DNA of 64,000 nucleotides from Callorhinus ursinus. Its lineage: Eukaryota; Chordata; Mammalia; Carnivora; Otariidae. Shown in pieces: positions 11,440 through 21,735 of the stretch. The notes beneath the pieces are model-generated. The model was not told where the DNA came from. It did not search any database and worked only from the letters and a program-made list of their open reading frames with translations. A program made the translations under genes and the position numbers. The stretch's first letter is position 1. Every line of letters starts with the position of its first letter. The stretch lies in contig NW_020312785.1 of NCBI RefSeq assembly GCF_003265705.1, positions 128,311,024 through 128,375,023 of the forward strand. Direction: 5' to 3'.

Positions 11440-11822
11440 AACCCTGCTTCCTCCAATATCAGCTCTCTCCACTCTCCCATTTGGTTACTGTGCTTCAGCC
11501 ACTCAGGCATTGTTCAGCCTCTTGAACATAACACACTTGTCCCTATCTCAAGATATTAAGTGCTTCCCTTCTTCCCTCTCCACCCTTCAAATATCACCTC
11601 CAAAGAGAAGCCTTCTTTGACTACTCCAGCTAAATTAGTGGCCCTCAGAGCATGCATCAGTATTTAAAGTAATCTCATTTACTTATGATTTTTGGTCTGA
11701 ATGTCCTACACACCTCACCTTCATGCAAATGTCTTATTCACAGCTGCTTCCCCAACAGTTAGGCCAGGACCTGGTACATAATACACCCTCAAAAGAATGT
11801 ATGTTAACTAACTGATGAACAC
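11440..11822 (+). repeat. L2 LINE, 3' end
   Basis: Typical ancient L2 tail: 'tatcacctccaaagagaagccttctttgactactccagc', then 'ttcatgcaaatgtcttattcacagctgcttccccaac', 'ggccaggacctggtacataatacaccctcaa' and an ending in 'gatgaac'. No coding capacity. Confidence 0.7.
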
Positions 11823-11852
11823 TATGAACACACCTTCTCCAAATGCATTCCC

Positions 11853-11873
11853 TCACACACACACACACACACA
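11853..11873. repeat. (CA)n microsatellite
   Basis: About ten CA units at the junction between L2 and the adjoining unique sequence. Confidence 0.9.
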
Positions 11874-11923
11874 AATTGCATATTATTTTACAAGTTTATG
11901 AAGCCCTTAAAAGCCACAAACAG

Positions 11924-12252
11924 TTGAATCACAGATCTGTACTTCTGAAACAAATAACGCAACATATTTTAAGAAAAAAGGAAAAGAAGAAGATAACAGG
12001 AGAGGAAGAAAAGGGGAGTATGTCAGAGGGGGAGACGAACCATGAGAGATGATGGACTCTGAAAAACAAACTGAGGGTTCTAGAGGGTAGGGGGGTGGGG
12101 GGGGATGGGTTAGCCTGGTGATGGGTATTGAGGAGGGCACGTTCTGCATGGAGCACTGGGTGTTATGAACAAACAATCAATCATGGAACACTGCATCAAA
12201 AACTAATGATGTAATATATGGTGATTAACATAACAATAAAAAATTGAAAAAA
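11924..12252 (+). mobile_element. 5'-truncated carnivore L1 (3' UTR only)
   Basis: Starts inside the L1 3' UTR ('ttgaatcacagatctgtac') and carries the same 3' UTR landmarks as 42-625. It ends 'aacataacaataaaaa' plus an A-run. A perfect 15-bp duplication 'aaaagccacaaacag' flanks it at 11,909-11,923 and 12,253-12,267. This is a clean target-primed insertion with severe 5' truncation. Confidence 0.95.
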
Positions 12253-12367
12253 AAAAGCCACAAACAGGCTGCCTGGGGATCCATGAGCCTTAAGTTAATA
12301 AGCATAGAAATCAATATTGTATGGTTAGATCAGGAAGCTAGGCTAGTTCAAATGAAACTTGGGCTAG

Positions 12368-12607
12368 CGGCACCTGGGTGGCTCAATCCGTTGAGCATCT
12401 GACTCTTGGAATCAGCTCAGGTCATGATCTCGGGGTTCTGGGGTCCTGAGATGGAGCCCTGTGTCAGGCTCCCTGCTCAGCTGGAAGTCTGCTTGTTTCC
12501 CCCTCTCTCTCTCTCTCTCCCCCCGCCCCCCCCCGCCCCTGCCGCTTGTGTGCATGCTTTCTCTCTCTAAAATAAACAAATAAACCTTTTAAAAAAAAAG
12601 AAAGAAA
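12368..12607 (+). mobile_element. SINEC with C-rich tract
   Basis: SINEC head 'ggcacctgggtggctcaatcc', A-rich tail, and a perfect 14-bp duplication 'gaaacttgggctag' at 12,354-12,367 and 12,608-12,621. The usual CT stretch here runs into an unusual C-rich block (about 12,520-12,543) with few Ts. Confidence 0.95.
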
Positions 12608-12654
12608 GAAACTTGGGCTAGAAGTTTGGGAATCTTTAGTTATCATCTGTAGCC

Positions 12655-12905
12655 TCTAAATATGACCGATTTTCTGTCTAATTGTTTGATCAGTTATTTT
12701 GAGTGGGGTGTTGAAGTCTTCTTCAACCACTACTGTTGATAGATCTATTTTTCCAATTCTGTCAGTTTTTGCTTCAGGTGTTTGGGACTCCCGTGTTTGA
12801 TGCATGCATGTTTATAATTGTTACATTTTCCTGGACACTTTCTTATAGCTCTTTTATTATTATAAAATGTCTCTGACTCAGGGGGCTATTGTGGTTTTTA
12901 TTTAG
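12655..12905 (-). mobile_element. L1M ORF2 fragment
   Basis: 'gtctaattgtttgatcagttattttgagtggggtgttgaagtct' and 'ttctgtcagtttttgcttcaggtgtttgg' are the antisense of a conserved L1 ORF2 stretch between the reverse-transcriptase core motifs. It is internally decayed and both ends fade into unrelated sequence. Confidence 0.65.
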
Positions 12906-13675
12906 CCCACTTGGTATGAATATTCATACTTAATATGGATCTAAAAAATGATACATTACCATGTTTGATTATGGGCTGCTGTCCTAGCATTTTCCAGGGG
13001 CATTACAATATATATTTGCACCAAATTTTCTTTCTGAAATCCAAAAATTTCTAAAATTCCAATAAACACCCAGCCCCAGGGTTTTAGATTAGGGATATTG
13101 AGCCAGTCATTTTCTTGAGTTTTAAATAGGTCCCAGGTACTGGGTTAAAAACTTTCATAGACATCTTGACATTTAGTTTTCTAGACTAACTAGAAACTTA
13201 AGCCACACTTCAGTCAATGGAGTCTAGAGGAGCAAGTCACCCCCAGGTGCCGTGTGGTGAGGCTAGACCAGCTCCACAGCCCAAGATCACAGCTGTCTGT
13301 TCTATTGCAAGCAAGTTCCAATACTGCATGGCCCACAAACATGTAGAATCCCAGGTACAAGAAATCCCTGCTTGGCCTCCCCTCTAGGAGGAAGGCATCA
13401 GTCCCAGGAGATGAGTTCAAAAGGGCTAGAACTGTTGTAACCCAAAACCTGAGATTCTTCCTCTTCCCACCAGAATTTTAGCCTCACAACAGCTTAACAT
13501 GAGGTATTTGTAAATTAAGTAATCCACTTAGCTTTCTCCTAGATAAGGTTAGCTATCTGAAAGACCAGCAGTTGTCCGCACAGAATCATGGGTCTGGGCA
13601 AGAGCTTTCAAATTATTTTCTATGGAACCCTAGAGGTGCTTTAGTGTTCCACAAAGCCTGGATTCAAACTTCATA
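12906..13675. other. Unique sequence, nothing recognised
   Basis: No repeat or exon signature. The 68-residue minus-strand frame at 13,214-13,420 has no flanking splice signals. Confidence 0.45.
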
Positions 13676-13762
13676 AAATATATATATACATATATATATA
13701 TACTCATATATATGCATAATATATTCATTTGTTTAAAATATGTATATATCTATTATAAATAC
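13676..13762. repeat. AT-rich low-complexity tract
   Basis: Alternating TA blocks interrupted by single C or G bases ('tatatatacatatatatatata', 'catatatatgcataatatattc'). This is a decayed (TA)n repeat. Confidence 0.85.
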
Positions 13763-13889
13763 TGTAATAAAATTAACATGCATATTTAAATGTGCTATCA
13801 AACTGAAACACTCTAGAGATAGCAATAATTGTGCAACCACAAAAAATTTGATTTTATACAAATCCTGGTATAAAAATTCTATCATTTCT

Positions 13890-14100
13890 GGGCGCCTGGG
13901 TGGCTCAGTTGGTTAAGTGACTGCCTTCGGCTCAGGTCATGATCCTGGAGTCCCGGAATCGAGTCCCACGTCGGGCTCCCTGCTCAGCAGGGAGTCTGCT
14001 TCTCCCTCTGACCCTCTTCCCTCTCGTGCTCTCTATCTCTCATTCTCTCTCTCTCAACTAAATAAATAAAATCTTTTAAAAAAAGAAAAAATAAATAAAA
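13890..14100 (+). mobile_element. SINEC with 20-bp duplication
   Basis: Complete head 'gggcgcctgggtggctcag', body and long A-rich tail. A perfect 20-bp target-site duplication (13,870-13,889 and 14,101-14,120; starts 'ataaaaattc') marks a recent insertion. Confidence 0.97.
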
Positions 14101-14120
14101 ATAAAAATTCTATCATTTCT

Positions 14121-14527
14121 TTGTGTTTAATTAGACTTCTTGGAACTGTCTCAGTGATTACAGAGGTTATAGCTCTACAGTGGTCTATTTCTTTATTCAA
14201 GCCTATGCATGTCTAAAATTATTAAATTGACTGCATGATTACTAAATATGTGTGACTCGGGATTGTCTTGATGTGTGCAACGAACAGAAAATACAGAAAC
14301 TAATGGGATGTAGTAATTGTCATTCATAACCCTCAATTTCTTTAGAACAGTACTATGATTTTCCTTTATTAACTTTATTATATTTATGAATTCAGAAAAT
14401 AAAATTATGGTAATAAAATGTTACTGTTATCTATTTTATACTCAACATCTAACCTCCACTTTGTTTTGACAAAATCCAGGGCTTTCAGCTGTCTACCTCC
14501 AACGTGACCTGAGGGTGGAGAATGGGG
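14121..14527. other. AT-rich unique sequence
   Basis: No gene or repeat family recognised. Confidence 0.45.
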
Positions 14528-14530
14528 AGT

Positions 14531-15345
14531 GTATTAATCATATATTGCTTCACAATGGTTACCACAAACCTAGCAAAACAAAACAACGCCCATTATTATC
14601 TCACAGTTTTTATCTGTCAGATGTGTGGACACAAAATAACTGGGTTCTCTGCTTGGGGTCTCCCAGGCTGAATTAAGGTGTCAGCTGGGACTGAAAGGCC
14701 ATCCAAGGGACATTGGTCTCTTCCAAGTCCATTCAGGCCATTGGCAGAATTTGGTTCCTTTTGGCTTCTTTCAGTTAGAAAACTGAAAAATAAATGGCTG
14801 CAAAATAAATTATATATTAGTGGCTTAAAACAACACCCATCTATTATCTCACAGTTCCTTATGTCAGAAGTCTGGGAATCGTGTGTGGGTTCTTTCCTCA
14901 GGGTTTCACAGGGTGAAACTAAATTTCACAGGGTGAAATGTCCAGCCATATTACATGCCTTTCTGGAAGTTCTGGGGAAGAATCTGCTTCCGTGCAAATT
15001 CAGACTGTTGGAAGAATTCAGTTCCTGGTGGATGCTGGTGTCAATCAGGGACTGTTCTCAGCTCCAACAAGCCATCCTCAGATCCTTGCCATATGGCCCC
15101 TCCACGTTCAGAGCTAGTGGCTTAGAATCCTTGTGGTACTGAATCTCTCTCACACTTCCAATCTCTTCCCCCATCTGCTATGACACAGTCTTATATAGTA
15201 TAATCACCAGAGGGTTTATTCCATCACCATTTGCCATATAACAATCGAAACAAGGAAATGACTATCCCGTAATAGTCACAGTTTCCACCCACACCCAAGG
15301 GTAGGAGATTATACAAAACACATACACCAGGAGGTGGGAATCTTA
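14531..15345 (-). mobile_element. MLT1-type LTR, partly doubled
   Basis: Two successive copies of the same LTR-end sequence. 14,531-14,795 holds 'ttaccacaaacctagcaaaac', 'attatctcacagttt' and 'ggccattggcagaatttggttcctt'. 14,805-15,345 holds 'gtggcttaaaacaacaccca', 'attatctcacagttcc', 'cagactgttggaagaattcagttcctgg' and the LTR's other end, 'ggtaggagattatacaaaac..caccaggaggtgggaatcttagggac'. The orientation is that of an inverted MaLR (ERVL-MaLR) LTR. The 154- and 86-residue open frames inside are repeat-derived. No internal retroviral genes are seen. Confidence 0.65.
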
Positions 15346-15920
15346 GGGACTATCTTAGAACTTCGCCACCAAGGGTGGCAAGGTGAACCCTCTTCTCAGC
15401 TTCAGAGTGAATCTTGTTTTGCATATGCCAATCATGATGGCCCCTTTCCAGGAATTTGTTTAAAACTAGCATGTGACTCAGGTGTAGGCAATAAGACACA
15501 AACTGAGTCTGCTAGGGAACTTCTAAGAAATGTTCCTCCCTCACAAGATGAAATCACCACAATTCCAGCTCTGTGGGTTTTTCAATCCAGGTGAGATGCC
15601 TGGAACCCCTGGAGCCATCTTGCTCCCAGTCTAAGGATGAAAGCATCACACAAGGGAAGGCGGAACCAAGAGAACCATGTAGAAGTGGGGCTGGAGCCCA
15701 AAACACCGTAGCCCATGCTACCTCTCGACTTCTTGTTAGGGGAGATTTTTAATTCTTCTCATCATGCAAGCCAGCTTGAGTCAGATTTTCATTACTTGTG
15801 GCCCAAGATGTTCTGTGAATAAAAGACTCCAGGTAAGATTTAATTTAGGAGGGAAAAAAAGGGCTCAGCTATTAGAGGAAGCTTTGAAAATCACAAATCC
15901 ACTAGATAGAGTCAGACAGA
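15346..15920. other. Unclassified sequence
   Basis: No firm repeat identity; may include more LTR-associated sequence. The 86-residue frame starting at 15,334 begins inside the LTR end and carries no recognised domain. Confidence 0.35.
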
Positions 15921-15924
15921 CTTG

Positions 15925-16050
15925 AGATTTCAACTGAACTTTCACTATTAATGAGCTGAATTATTTTATCTCTAAGATCAGGGAAAGTAATTCCTATCTT
16001 CATGAGTCATTATGAGGACTCAGCAGAGTTGCACACATTAGCAATGTATT
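15925..16050 (+). repeat. MIR fragment
   Basis: 'tgagctgaattattttatctctaagatcagggaaagtaattcctatctt' followed by 'gagtcattatgaggactcagcagagttgcacacattagcaatgtat' follows the MIR core order at high divergence. Confidence 0.55.
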
Positions 16051-16711
16051 TCAAGTGAAACATAAGACTTGTTTCAAACACCTGATTATAACCAGGAATT
16101 AGGGGACAGAATGGAATGGGGGGAGGATATGAGTAACCAGGAGAGAATGTAGGGATGGATATGACAGGGTAGGGAGAGTAAGACAGAAAGAGAGCTCTGT
16201 CTGAGGGGGTGATGCACTGGGCATCTCTTCATCTCACTCCAGATTGGTGTCTGAGCTCCAGGGAGGGAAGGGATGCAAACATATTTAAAAGTGGAGTTTT
16301 CACACATATACACTTTGCATAATGTGGGACCAAGGAGTAGGAGGTGGCCAGGGCCACAGTGGTAAAAGAGAAGCATCTTCAAGTATATTCTTTCTCTCTG
16401 AAAAGAAAAATGAAGAAGCCAGCATTGTTTGGACAGCACTCTTTTGAGATGCATCCTAGGTACTAGAATGAGAAGGCAGGCATTATTAAAGAAAGAATGG
16501 TGAAGCAGCAATGTAGGACAAGGAGAGAATGAAGAAAGCAATCAGAGAAATTTGCAGCATTTCACATTCACTATTCACCTCATATTATGTGCCAGGCTCT
16601 AGGATGCCCTTTGAAAATTTACACTCATACCTGCTAACTAAATGGAATTTTCCTTCCCCTTTGACTGGTTAGGTAAGAGAGGAGATCACAACTAATTACA
16701 GAACACTTTCA
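16051..16711. other. Unique sequence
   Basis: Purine-rich plus strand produces a 151-residue minus-strand open frame (16,086-16,541) with no splice context, no recognisable domain and low-complexity Ser/Leu/Pro composition. I treat it as a compositional artefact. Confidence 0.45.
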
Positions 16712-17314
16712 CTTTATTTTTTTTATTTGAGTATAGTTGGCACACAATGTTATATTAGTTTCAGGTATACAACATGGTGATTTGAGAAGTTTTATACAGT
16801 ATGCTATGCTCACCACAAGTGTAGCTACCATCTGTCACCATACAACACTATTGCAATACCATTCACTATGTTCTCTATGCTGTACCTTCATCCCCATGGC
16901 TTATTCATTCCATAACTGGAAGCCTGTATCTCCTACTGCCCTTCACCCATCTTGCCCAAGCCCCACCCCACCCTAACCTCTGGCAACCATCGGTTTGTTC
17001 TCTATATTTATAGGTCTGATTATGCTTTTTGCTTGTTCACTCTTTTTTTTTCGATTCCACTTATGAGTGAAATCATATGGTATTTGTCTTTCTCTGACTG
17101 ACTTATTTCGCTTGGCATAATACCCTCTAGTTCCATCCATGTCATTGCAAATTACAAGATTCCATTCTTTTTGATGGCTGAATAATATTCCATTTTACAC
17201 ACACACACACACACTTCTTCTTTATCTATTCATCAGCTGATGCACATTGGGCTCTCTCCATAGCTTGGCCATTGTTGATAACGCTGCTATAAACATTGGG
17301 GTACATGTGCCTCT

Positions 17315-17608
17315 TCAAATCACTATTTTTGTATCTGCTGGATAAATACCTAGTAGTGTGATTGCTGGATCATAGGGTAGTTCTATTTTTAACTTTTTGA
17401 GGAACCTCCATACTGTTTTCCAGAGTGGTTGCACCAGCTTGCATTCCCACCAACGGTGTAGGAGGGTTCCCCTTTCTCCGCATCCCCACCAACATCTGTC
17501 GTTTCCTGACTTGTTAATTTTAGCCATTCTGACTGGTGTGAGGTGGTATCTCATTGAGGTTTTGATTTGGATTTCCCTGATGACGGGTAATGTTGAGCAT
17601 TTTTTCAT
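17315..17608 (-). pseudogene. L1 ORF2 C-terminal fragment
   Basis: A 97-residue open frame matches the C-terminal part of L1 ORF2p: '[20 protein letters not shown]', the cysteine-rich CWWGC..HRWWEC segment, '[20 protein letters not shown]' and '[13 protein letters not shown]'. ORF2p is the L1 endonuclease and reverse transcriptase that carries out target-primed reverse transcription. Only this non-catalytic tail is here, so it has no enzymatic capacity. Confidence 0.9.
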
Positions 17609-18233
17609 GTTCTGTTAGCCTTCTGCATGTCTTCTTTGGAAAAGTGTCTAGTCTTGTCCTCTGCCCATTTTCTTACCTGGATCATTTGTTTTGGGGATGT
17701 TGAGTTTGATAAGTTCTTTATAGATTTTTGATACTAGCCTTTTATCTGATATGTCATTTGTGAATATCTTTTCCCATTTTGTAGGTTGCCTTTTAGTTTT
17801 GTTGATTGTTTCCTTCACTGTAGAGAAGAGTTTTATCTTGATAAAGTCCCAATAGTTCATTTGTTGCTTTTGTTTCCCTTGCCTCCAGCGACATGTCTAA
17901 TAAGAAGTTGCTGTATCTGAGGCCAAAGAGGTTGCTGCCTGTATTCTCCTCTAGGATTTTGATGGATTCCTGTCTCACATTTAGGTTTTTCATCAATTCT
18001 GAATTTATTTTTGTGTATGGTGTAAGAACATGGTCAGTTTCATTCTTCTGCATGTTGCTTTCCATTTTTCCCAACACCATTTGTTGAAGAGACTGCCTTT
18101 TTTCCATTGGATATTCTTTCCCACTTTGTTGAAGATTAGTTGACCATATAGTTGAAGGTCCATTTCTGGTTTCTCTATTCTGTTCCATTGATCTATGTGT
18201 CTGTTTTTGTGCCATACCACACTGTCTTGATGA

Positions 18234-18422
18234 CTACAGCTTTGTAATAGAGCTTGAAATCTGGAAATATGATGCCTCCAGTTTTGTTTTCCCAGCCAGT
18301 AGTCTTACGACTGTTGTTCTAAATTCTTGTTCAGAGATATTGTTTATATCTGTTTTGAACAAGTACCTAAATATGGTTTCTTCCTGACCTTTCTTTTGGG
18401 TAGAATTCCTCCATCTTCCCAT
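18234..18422 (-). pseudogene. L1 ORF1-ORF2 in-frame fusion remnant
   Basis: A 62-codon frame starts with an L1 ORF1-type N-terminus (about 44 residues: MGRWRNSTQKKGQEE..., then [18 protein letters not shown]) and continues without a frame break into late ORF2 residues ([14 protein letters not shown]). ORF1p is normally a trimeric RNA chaperone, but here its coiled coil and RNA-binding domains are absent. The fusion point lies in 'tggctggg', which plausibly occurs at both parent positions and suggests microhomology. Confidence 0.75.
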
Positions 18423-18679
18423 TTTGGGTAAGTTTCTGTCTTTTGTGTGTTTTGAAACTTGTTATGTTTCCTGCACCTGAAAGTAATACTATATTAAAAA
18501 GGGGCCCTGCACTGGCCAGGGCCTGGCCTCAGGAAGTGTTTCTGGTGTACACTGTGTGCACTCTGCTGTTGCGTTTCTGCTGCTCTTTCCCATTGGTCAA
18601 TCCTCTGCAGAGCTCCTCCTTGCTTGCAGTGGGGAGTGTTTGGAACTTTAACTAGGTGTGCTTTGATTTTTTGTTAAAA

Positions 18680-19160
18680 TAAGCCTGGATAAAAAGAAAA
18701 AAAAAAGAAAAAGCCTGACCCAAAAAAAGACAGAGAGAGAAAAGGAAAAGAAATGAAAACAAAAACAAATAGACCATCAGAAAACTATAAGCCTGGGGGA
18801 ACCTGGGTGGCTCAGTTGGTTAAGTGTCTGACTCTTGATTTCCACTCGGGTCAAGATCTCAGGGTTGTGAGATGACACTCTACATCAGGTTTCATGCTGG
18901 GCATGAGGCCTGCTTAAGGTTCTCTCTCTCCCTCTGCCCCTCCCCTCTTCCCTCTCCAAAAAAAACAAAAACAAAACAAAAACAAAAAAACCTATTAAAT
19001 CTGATTCCAAAGAAAAAAAGGAAAAAATAAAAATAGAAAAGAAGCCTGATCTAAAAAAGAAGGAGAGAAAAGGAAATGAAAAAATAAACTAACAAAAAAA
19101 AAAAAATTATAAGCCTGATTGCAAAGGAAAAAAAAAAAAAAAAAACCTCTAAAGCCTGGT
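18680..19160. repeat. A-rich diverged tandem repeats in L1 5' UTR
   Basis: A unit beginning 'aagcctga' followed by an A/G-rich run recurs at about 18,680, 18,710, 18,790, 19,042, 19,111 and 19,152, interrupted by a SINE. Two copies share 'gagagaaaaggaaa.gaaa'. This is a degenerate minisatellite of the carnivore L1 5' UTR. Confidence 0.65.
18795..18991 (+). mobile_element. SINEC inside L1 5' UTR
   Basis: Head 'gggaacctgggtggctcag', older 'gactcttgatttcc' subtype, CT-rich body, and a tail of (AAAAC)n. It is opposite in orientation to the host L1. No clear duplication because the flanks are A-rich. Confidence 0.88.
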
Positions 19161-20369
19161 CCTATTTTCACCAGAACTGCAGGTGACACTTTGAAGCACT
19201 CTATGATCATTAGACTTGGTACATGTGGGGTGGTCTTCAGGGGGAGAGGCCTGCCACGCTGGTTCAGAGTCAGACCTGTCCCAGTAAGTATGCACTTCCC
19301 AGGCACAGGGGGACAGGGTTTGGTGTAAGTGGCACCTGCCTCCACTGGGGGCCCCTGTGTTGCTCTCTGAAGTCCCACCGTGTTGGTGGTGAGGGGGAAA
19401 ATGTCACCACCCCACTCTCTTGTCCCCAGACAGGGAATCTCACACAGCCTGCTGTTTAAGAAACCCTCACAGAATAAGGAGGGTCATGAACACCCCTGGA
19501 GCCACCACTCTCCTGCGCCTTATCTTTGGCACACCTCTGGGATTCAAAACACCAAACTTTAAAGGAGTTGGCACCAAGTGGACCCACTCCTCTCCTCCGG
19601 AGAAGAGCCTTGCTGCACTGTGTCTGTTGTCCTCCGTCCCAGAAAAACAGTCCCATGTCTGCACATTGCGCAAAATCTATGGTGTAGCACTGCAAGGAAA
19701 GCAGCGACCCAGCTGTCCACCCTCTGCACATGCCTCTGTCGCCTGACTATGAAAGCCCTTTTGCTGGTACCTGCAGGGTCTCTTGTCCTTGGAGAGGAAC
19801 TATACCTTCTTCCAAATGTACTCCAAAGAAGTGGAACATTGTCTCCCAGTGCAACCCAGGAGATTCATACACCACTTTGTGCACTCCCAGGACAGCGCCC
19901 TCCTTCTCCTCAGGAGTGCACACCAAAGTTCTGATCTGGCAAAAGTCGTGCACTCCCAAAACCTCAGAGTTTGAGCTCCACGTGCTGTTTGCAAAAAACT
20001 TGCAACACTCAGCATCCCTCGCTCCCTTATTAGCGCTCCAGAGAGGTTTACGCCTTGTGCGAACCTAAGGCTGCTCTCTCTCAGCCCTTCTCTCTTTCTC
20101 TCCCTTTTCTCTCTCTGTGGAAAGGGTTCCCTCCCCTCCATGGCAGCAAAGTTTTTCTCTCCCCCAATTCACTTCCACACATCTCACACCTGCCACACTG
20201 TCTCCTTCCAACCATGGAGATCCTTCTCCCAGTCCTCAGATCAATTTTCTGGGTGTTCTAAGTGATCTGATCTCAATACAGCTGTGTTTGAGGGACTAGG
20301 AAAGCCCAGGGTCCCCCTACTTCTCCACCATCTTAACTCCTTGGTTAGAGTGCTTTTAGAGGGCCAAGT

Positions 20370-20850
20370 GTATTAGTTCTTTCTGTGCAGCAAACAATCA
20401 CAAATGCTCAGTGGCTTACAATAAAGAAAACATTCTTTATCAGTGCTAGGTCTATTCTATCAACAAGCTGATACATCTCAGCTTCAAACTTCAGACAAAG
20501 TTTATGTCTCCCACACACATCTTTCACCTTTGTTGGACCTGTGGCTACTCAGGGAAAATTCTTCTCATGATGAATTGTAAGAGATGTGAGCAGAAATACA
20601 ACACAAAATACCTCTTAAGATGTCAGCTCAGAACTGGCCCATTGCCATTCCCATTCACAATCCATTAACCCAAGCAAGTAATATGGCCAAGTTCAACATC
20701 AATGGGGTAAGGGAAGAATACTCTGCCCACTCTAGTGGGAGATACTTCAAAGTCACATGACAAAAGGCATGGATTTATAATTCACAAGAGTGAATTATAC
20801 AAGTAATAATTCCAACTACCACACCAGGCCTTGGTGGGTGTAAAAAAGGC
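20370..20850 (-). mobile_element. Ancient LTR-type repeat
   Basis: Contains 'gtattagttctttctgtgcagcaaacaatcacaaatgctcagtggcttacaata', then 'agcaagtaatatggccaagttcaacatcaatggggtaagg' and 'cactctagtgggagatacttcaaagtcacatgacaaaaggcatggatttataattc'. The order matches an inverted MaLR/ERVL-like LTR. Subfamily uncertain. Confidence 0.55.
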
Positions 20851-20912
20851 ACATCACAGAGGCAGGAAGGAAAAAGAAGAGAGGTAAAATGGTGTTAAGG
20901 ACAAAAAAATGT

Positions 20913-21077
20913 GGGGTGCCTGGGTGGCTCAGTTGGTTTAGCATCTGACTCTTTATTTCTGCTTGGGTCATGATCTCAGGGTCATGAAATCAAGCCCCTC
21001 GATGGGCTCCACGCTCAGAGAGGAATCTGCTTGAGGTTCTCTCCCTCTCCTTCTGCCCCTCCCCCCACTCACACGCT
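20913..21077 (+). mobile_element. SINEC, 3'-truncated
   Basis: Intact head 'ggggtgcctgggtggctcag' and body to 'cccctccccccactcacacgc', but no A-tail and no duplication. The 3' end was lost after insertion. Confidence 0.88.
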
Positions 21078-21179
21078 TTGCACAATAGTACCCTATTTCA
21101 TTTTGCCTTGAGCCTATAACACCCATAACCCACTCCCCATATAAATGTACATCATCCACCTAAATTTGAAACTTCTCTT

Positions 21180-21365
21180 TGGCCCTTATTAGCCAAATTA
21201 CCTTGATCAAATCACCTAGCCTCAGGCCTCAATTTCCTCATCCATAAAATGGGGAACATAAAGACCCACCTTATATGACTGCTGTATATAGATGAGATAA
21301 TTTCAAGTTGCTGGCTTACAGAAGTTGCTAATAAGCTGTTTACTTAAAATAGCTATTGTATCACA
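21180..21365 (+). repeat. MIR element
   Basis: 'aaattaccttgatcaaatcacctagcctcaggcctcaatttcctcatccataaaatggggaacataa' is the MIR core. The 3' part is more decayed. Confidence 0.85.
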
Positions 21366-21384
21366 CTATCCAAGACCCTTCCTT

Positions 21385-21735
21385 TGATCTGAAATTAACT
21401 GATATATTGTATGCCTACTATGTCCCAGGCACAGTGATGGGAACACTAAAATACACCTGTCATTGAAAACAATGACAGGTGTATTTTATTATTATACAAA
21501 ATGATAAACAAATCGTTATTATATAAGATAGTAAATAGTATATTTAACATCTGAATAAGGTATTGCAGGCATGCAGATAAGAGGAATTCACAGTGTCTGG
21601 GAAAGATGAGAAAAGAGTCACACACAAAAAAAGGGTGAAATCTGAGCTAGGACTTGAAGGCTGAATAGGAGTACTCAAGACAGGGTAGAGGGGAAAGGAC
21701 ATTCTAGAACACAAATGGCATGTGTATAACTTGCT
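21385..21735 (-). repeat. L2-like fragment with inserted hairpin
   Basis: 'tgcctactatgtcccaggcacagtgatgggaacac' is the antisense L2 3' end. The later part ('gctaggacttgaaggctgaataggag') fits the common downstream order of this repeat. The element is interrupted at the palindrome described separately. Confidence 0.55.
21447..21488. repeat. Perfect inverted repeat (19-bp arms, 4-nt loop)
   Basis: Arms at 21,447-21,465 and 21,470-21,488 are exact reverse complements (left arm 'taaaatacacctgtcattg'), separated by AAAA. The left arm plus its upstream flank continues an L2-like sequence. The right arm looks like a fold-back copy of it. Confidence 0.97.

Larger units (their letters stand above)
16712..20345 (-). 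mobile_element. Internally deleted L1 with 5' UTR, ORF fusion and 3' end
   Basis: Reading the minus strand: the 5' UTR begins at about 20,340 with the L1 signature 'ggagttaagatggtggag' and runs to about 18,425. ORF1 starts at 18,422 (MGRWRNSTQKKGQEETI..., ending ...[16 protein letters not shown]). At about 18,285-18,298 it switches directly into late ORF2 ([11 protein letters not shown], then '[14 protein letters not shown]'). ORF2 C-terminal sequence with the cysteine-rich '[19 protein letters not shown]' motif lies at 17,315-17,608. An L1MA-like 3' UTR follows to an A-tail complement at about 16,715-16,725. Most of ORF1 and the endonuclease and reverse-transcriptase domains are missing. Many frameshifts; a SINE interrupts the 5' UTR. 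Confidence 0.85.
18425..20345 (-). promoter_or_regulatory. L1 5' UTR / internal promoter relic
   Basis: The region is GC-rich at its 5' end and A/T-rich further in. The first bases on the minus strand contain AAGATGG (20,328-20,334), in the position where human L1 has its YY1 site that sets the Pol II start. Pyrimidine-rich repeats lie at 18,680-19,160. Function today is unknown. Numerous overlapping open frames at 18,995-20,299 on both strands are shadows of this UTR. Confidence 0.55.

Noticed and set aside
16086..16541. 151-residue minus-strand open frame
   Set aside because: It arises from purine-rich plus-strand DNA, has low-complexity composition, no recognised domain, no start or splice context and no neighbours supporting a gene.
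18995..20299. Cluster of about 15 overlapping open frames on both strands
   Set aside because: They all lie in a CpG- and C-rich L1 5' UTR. The sequence is non-coding promoter DNA.
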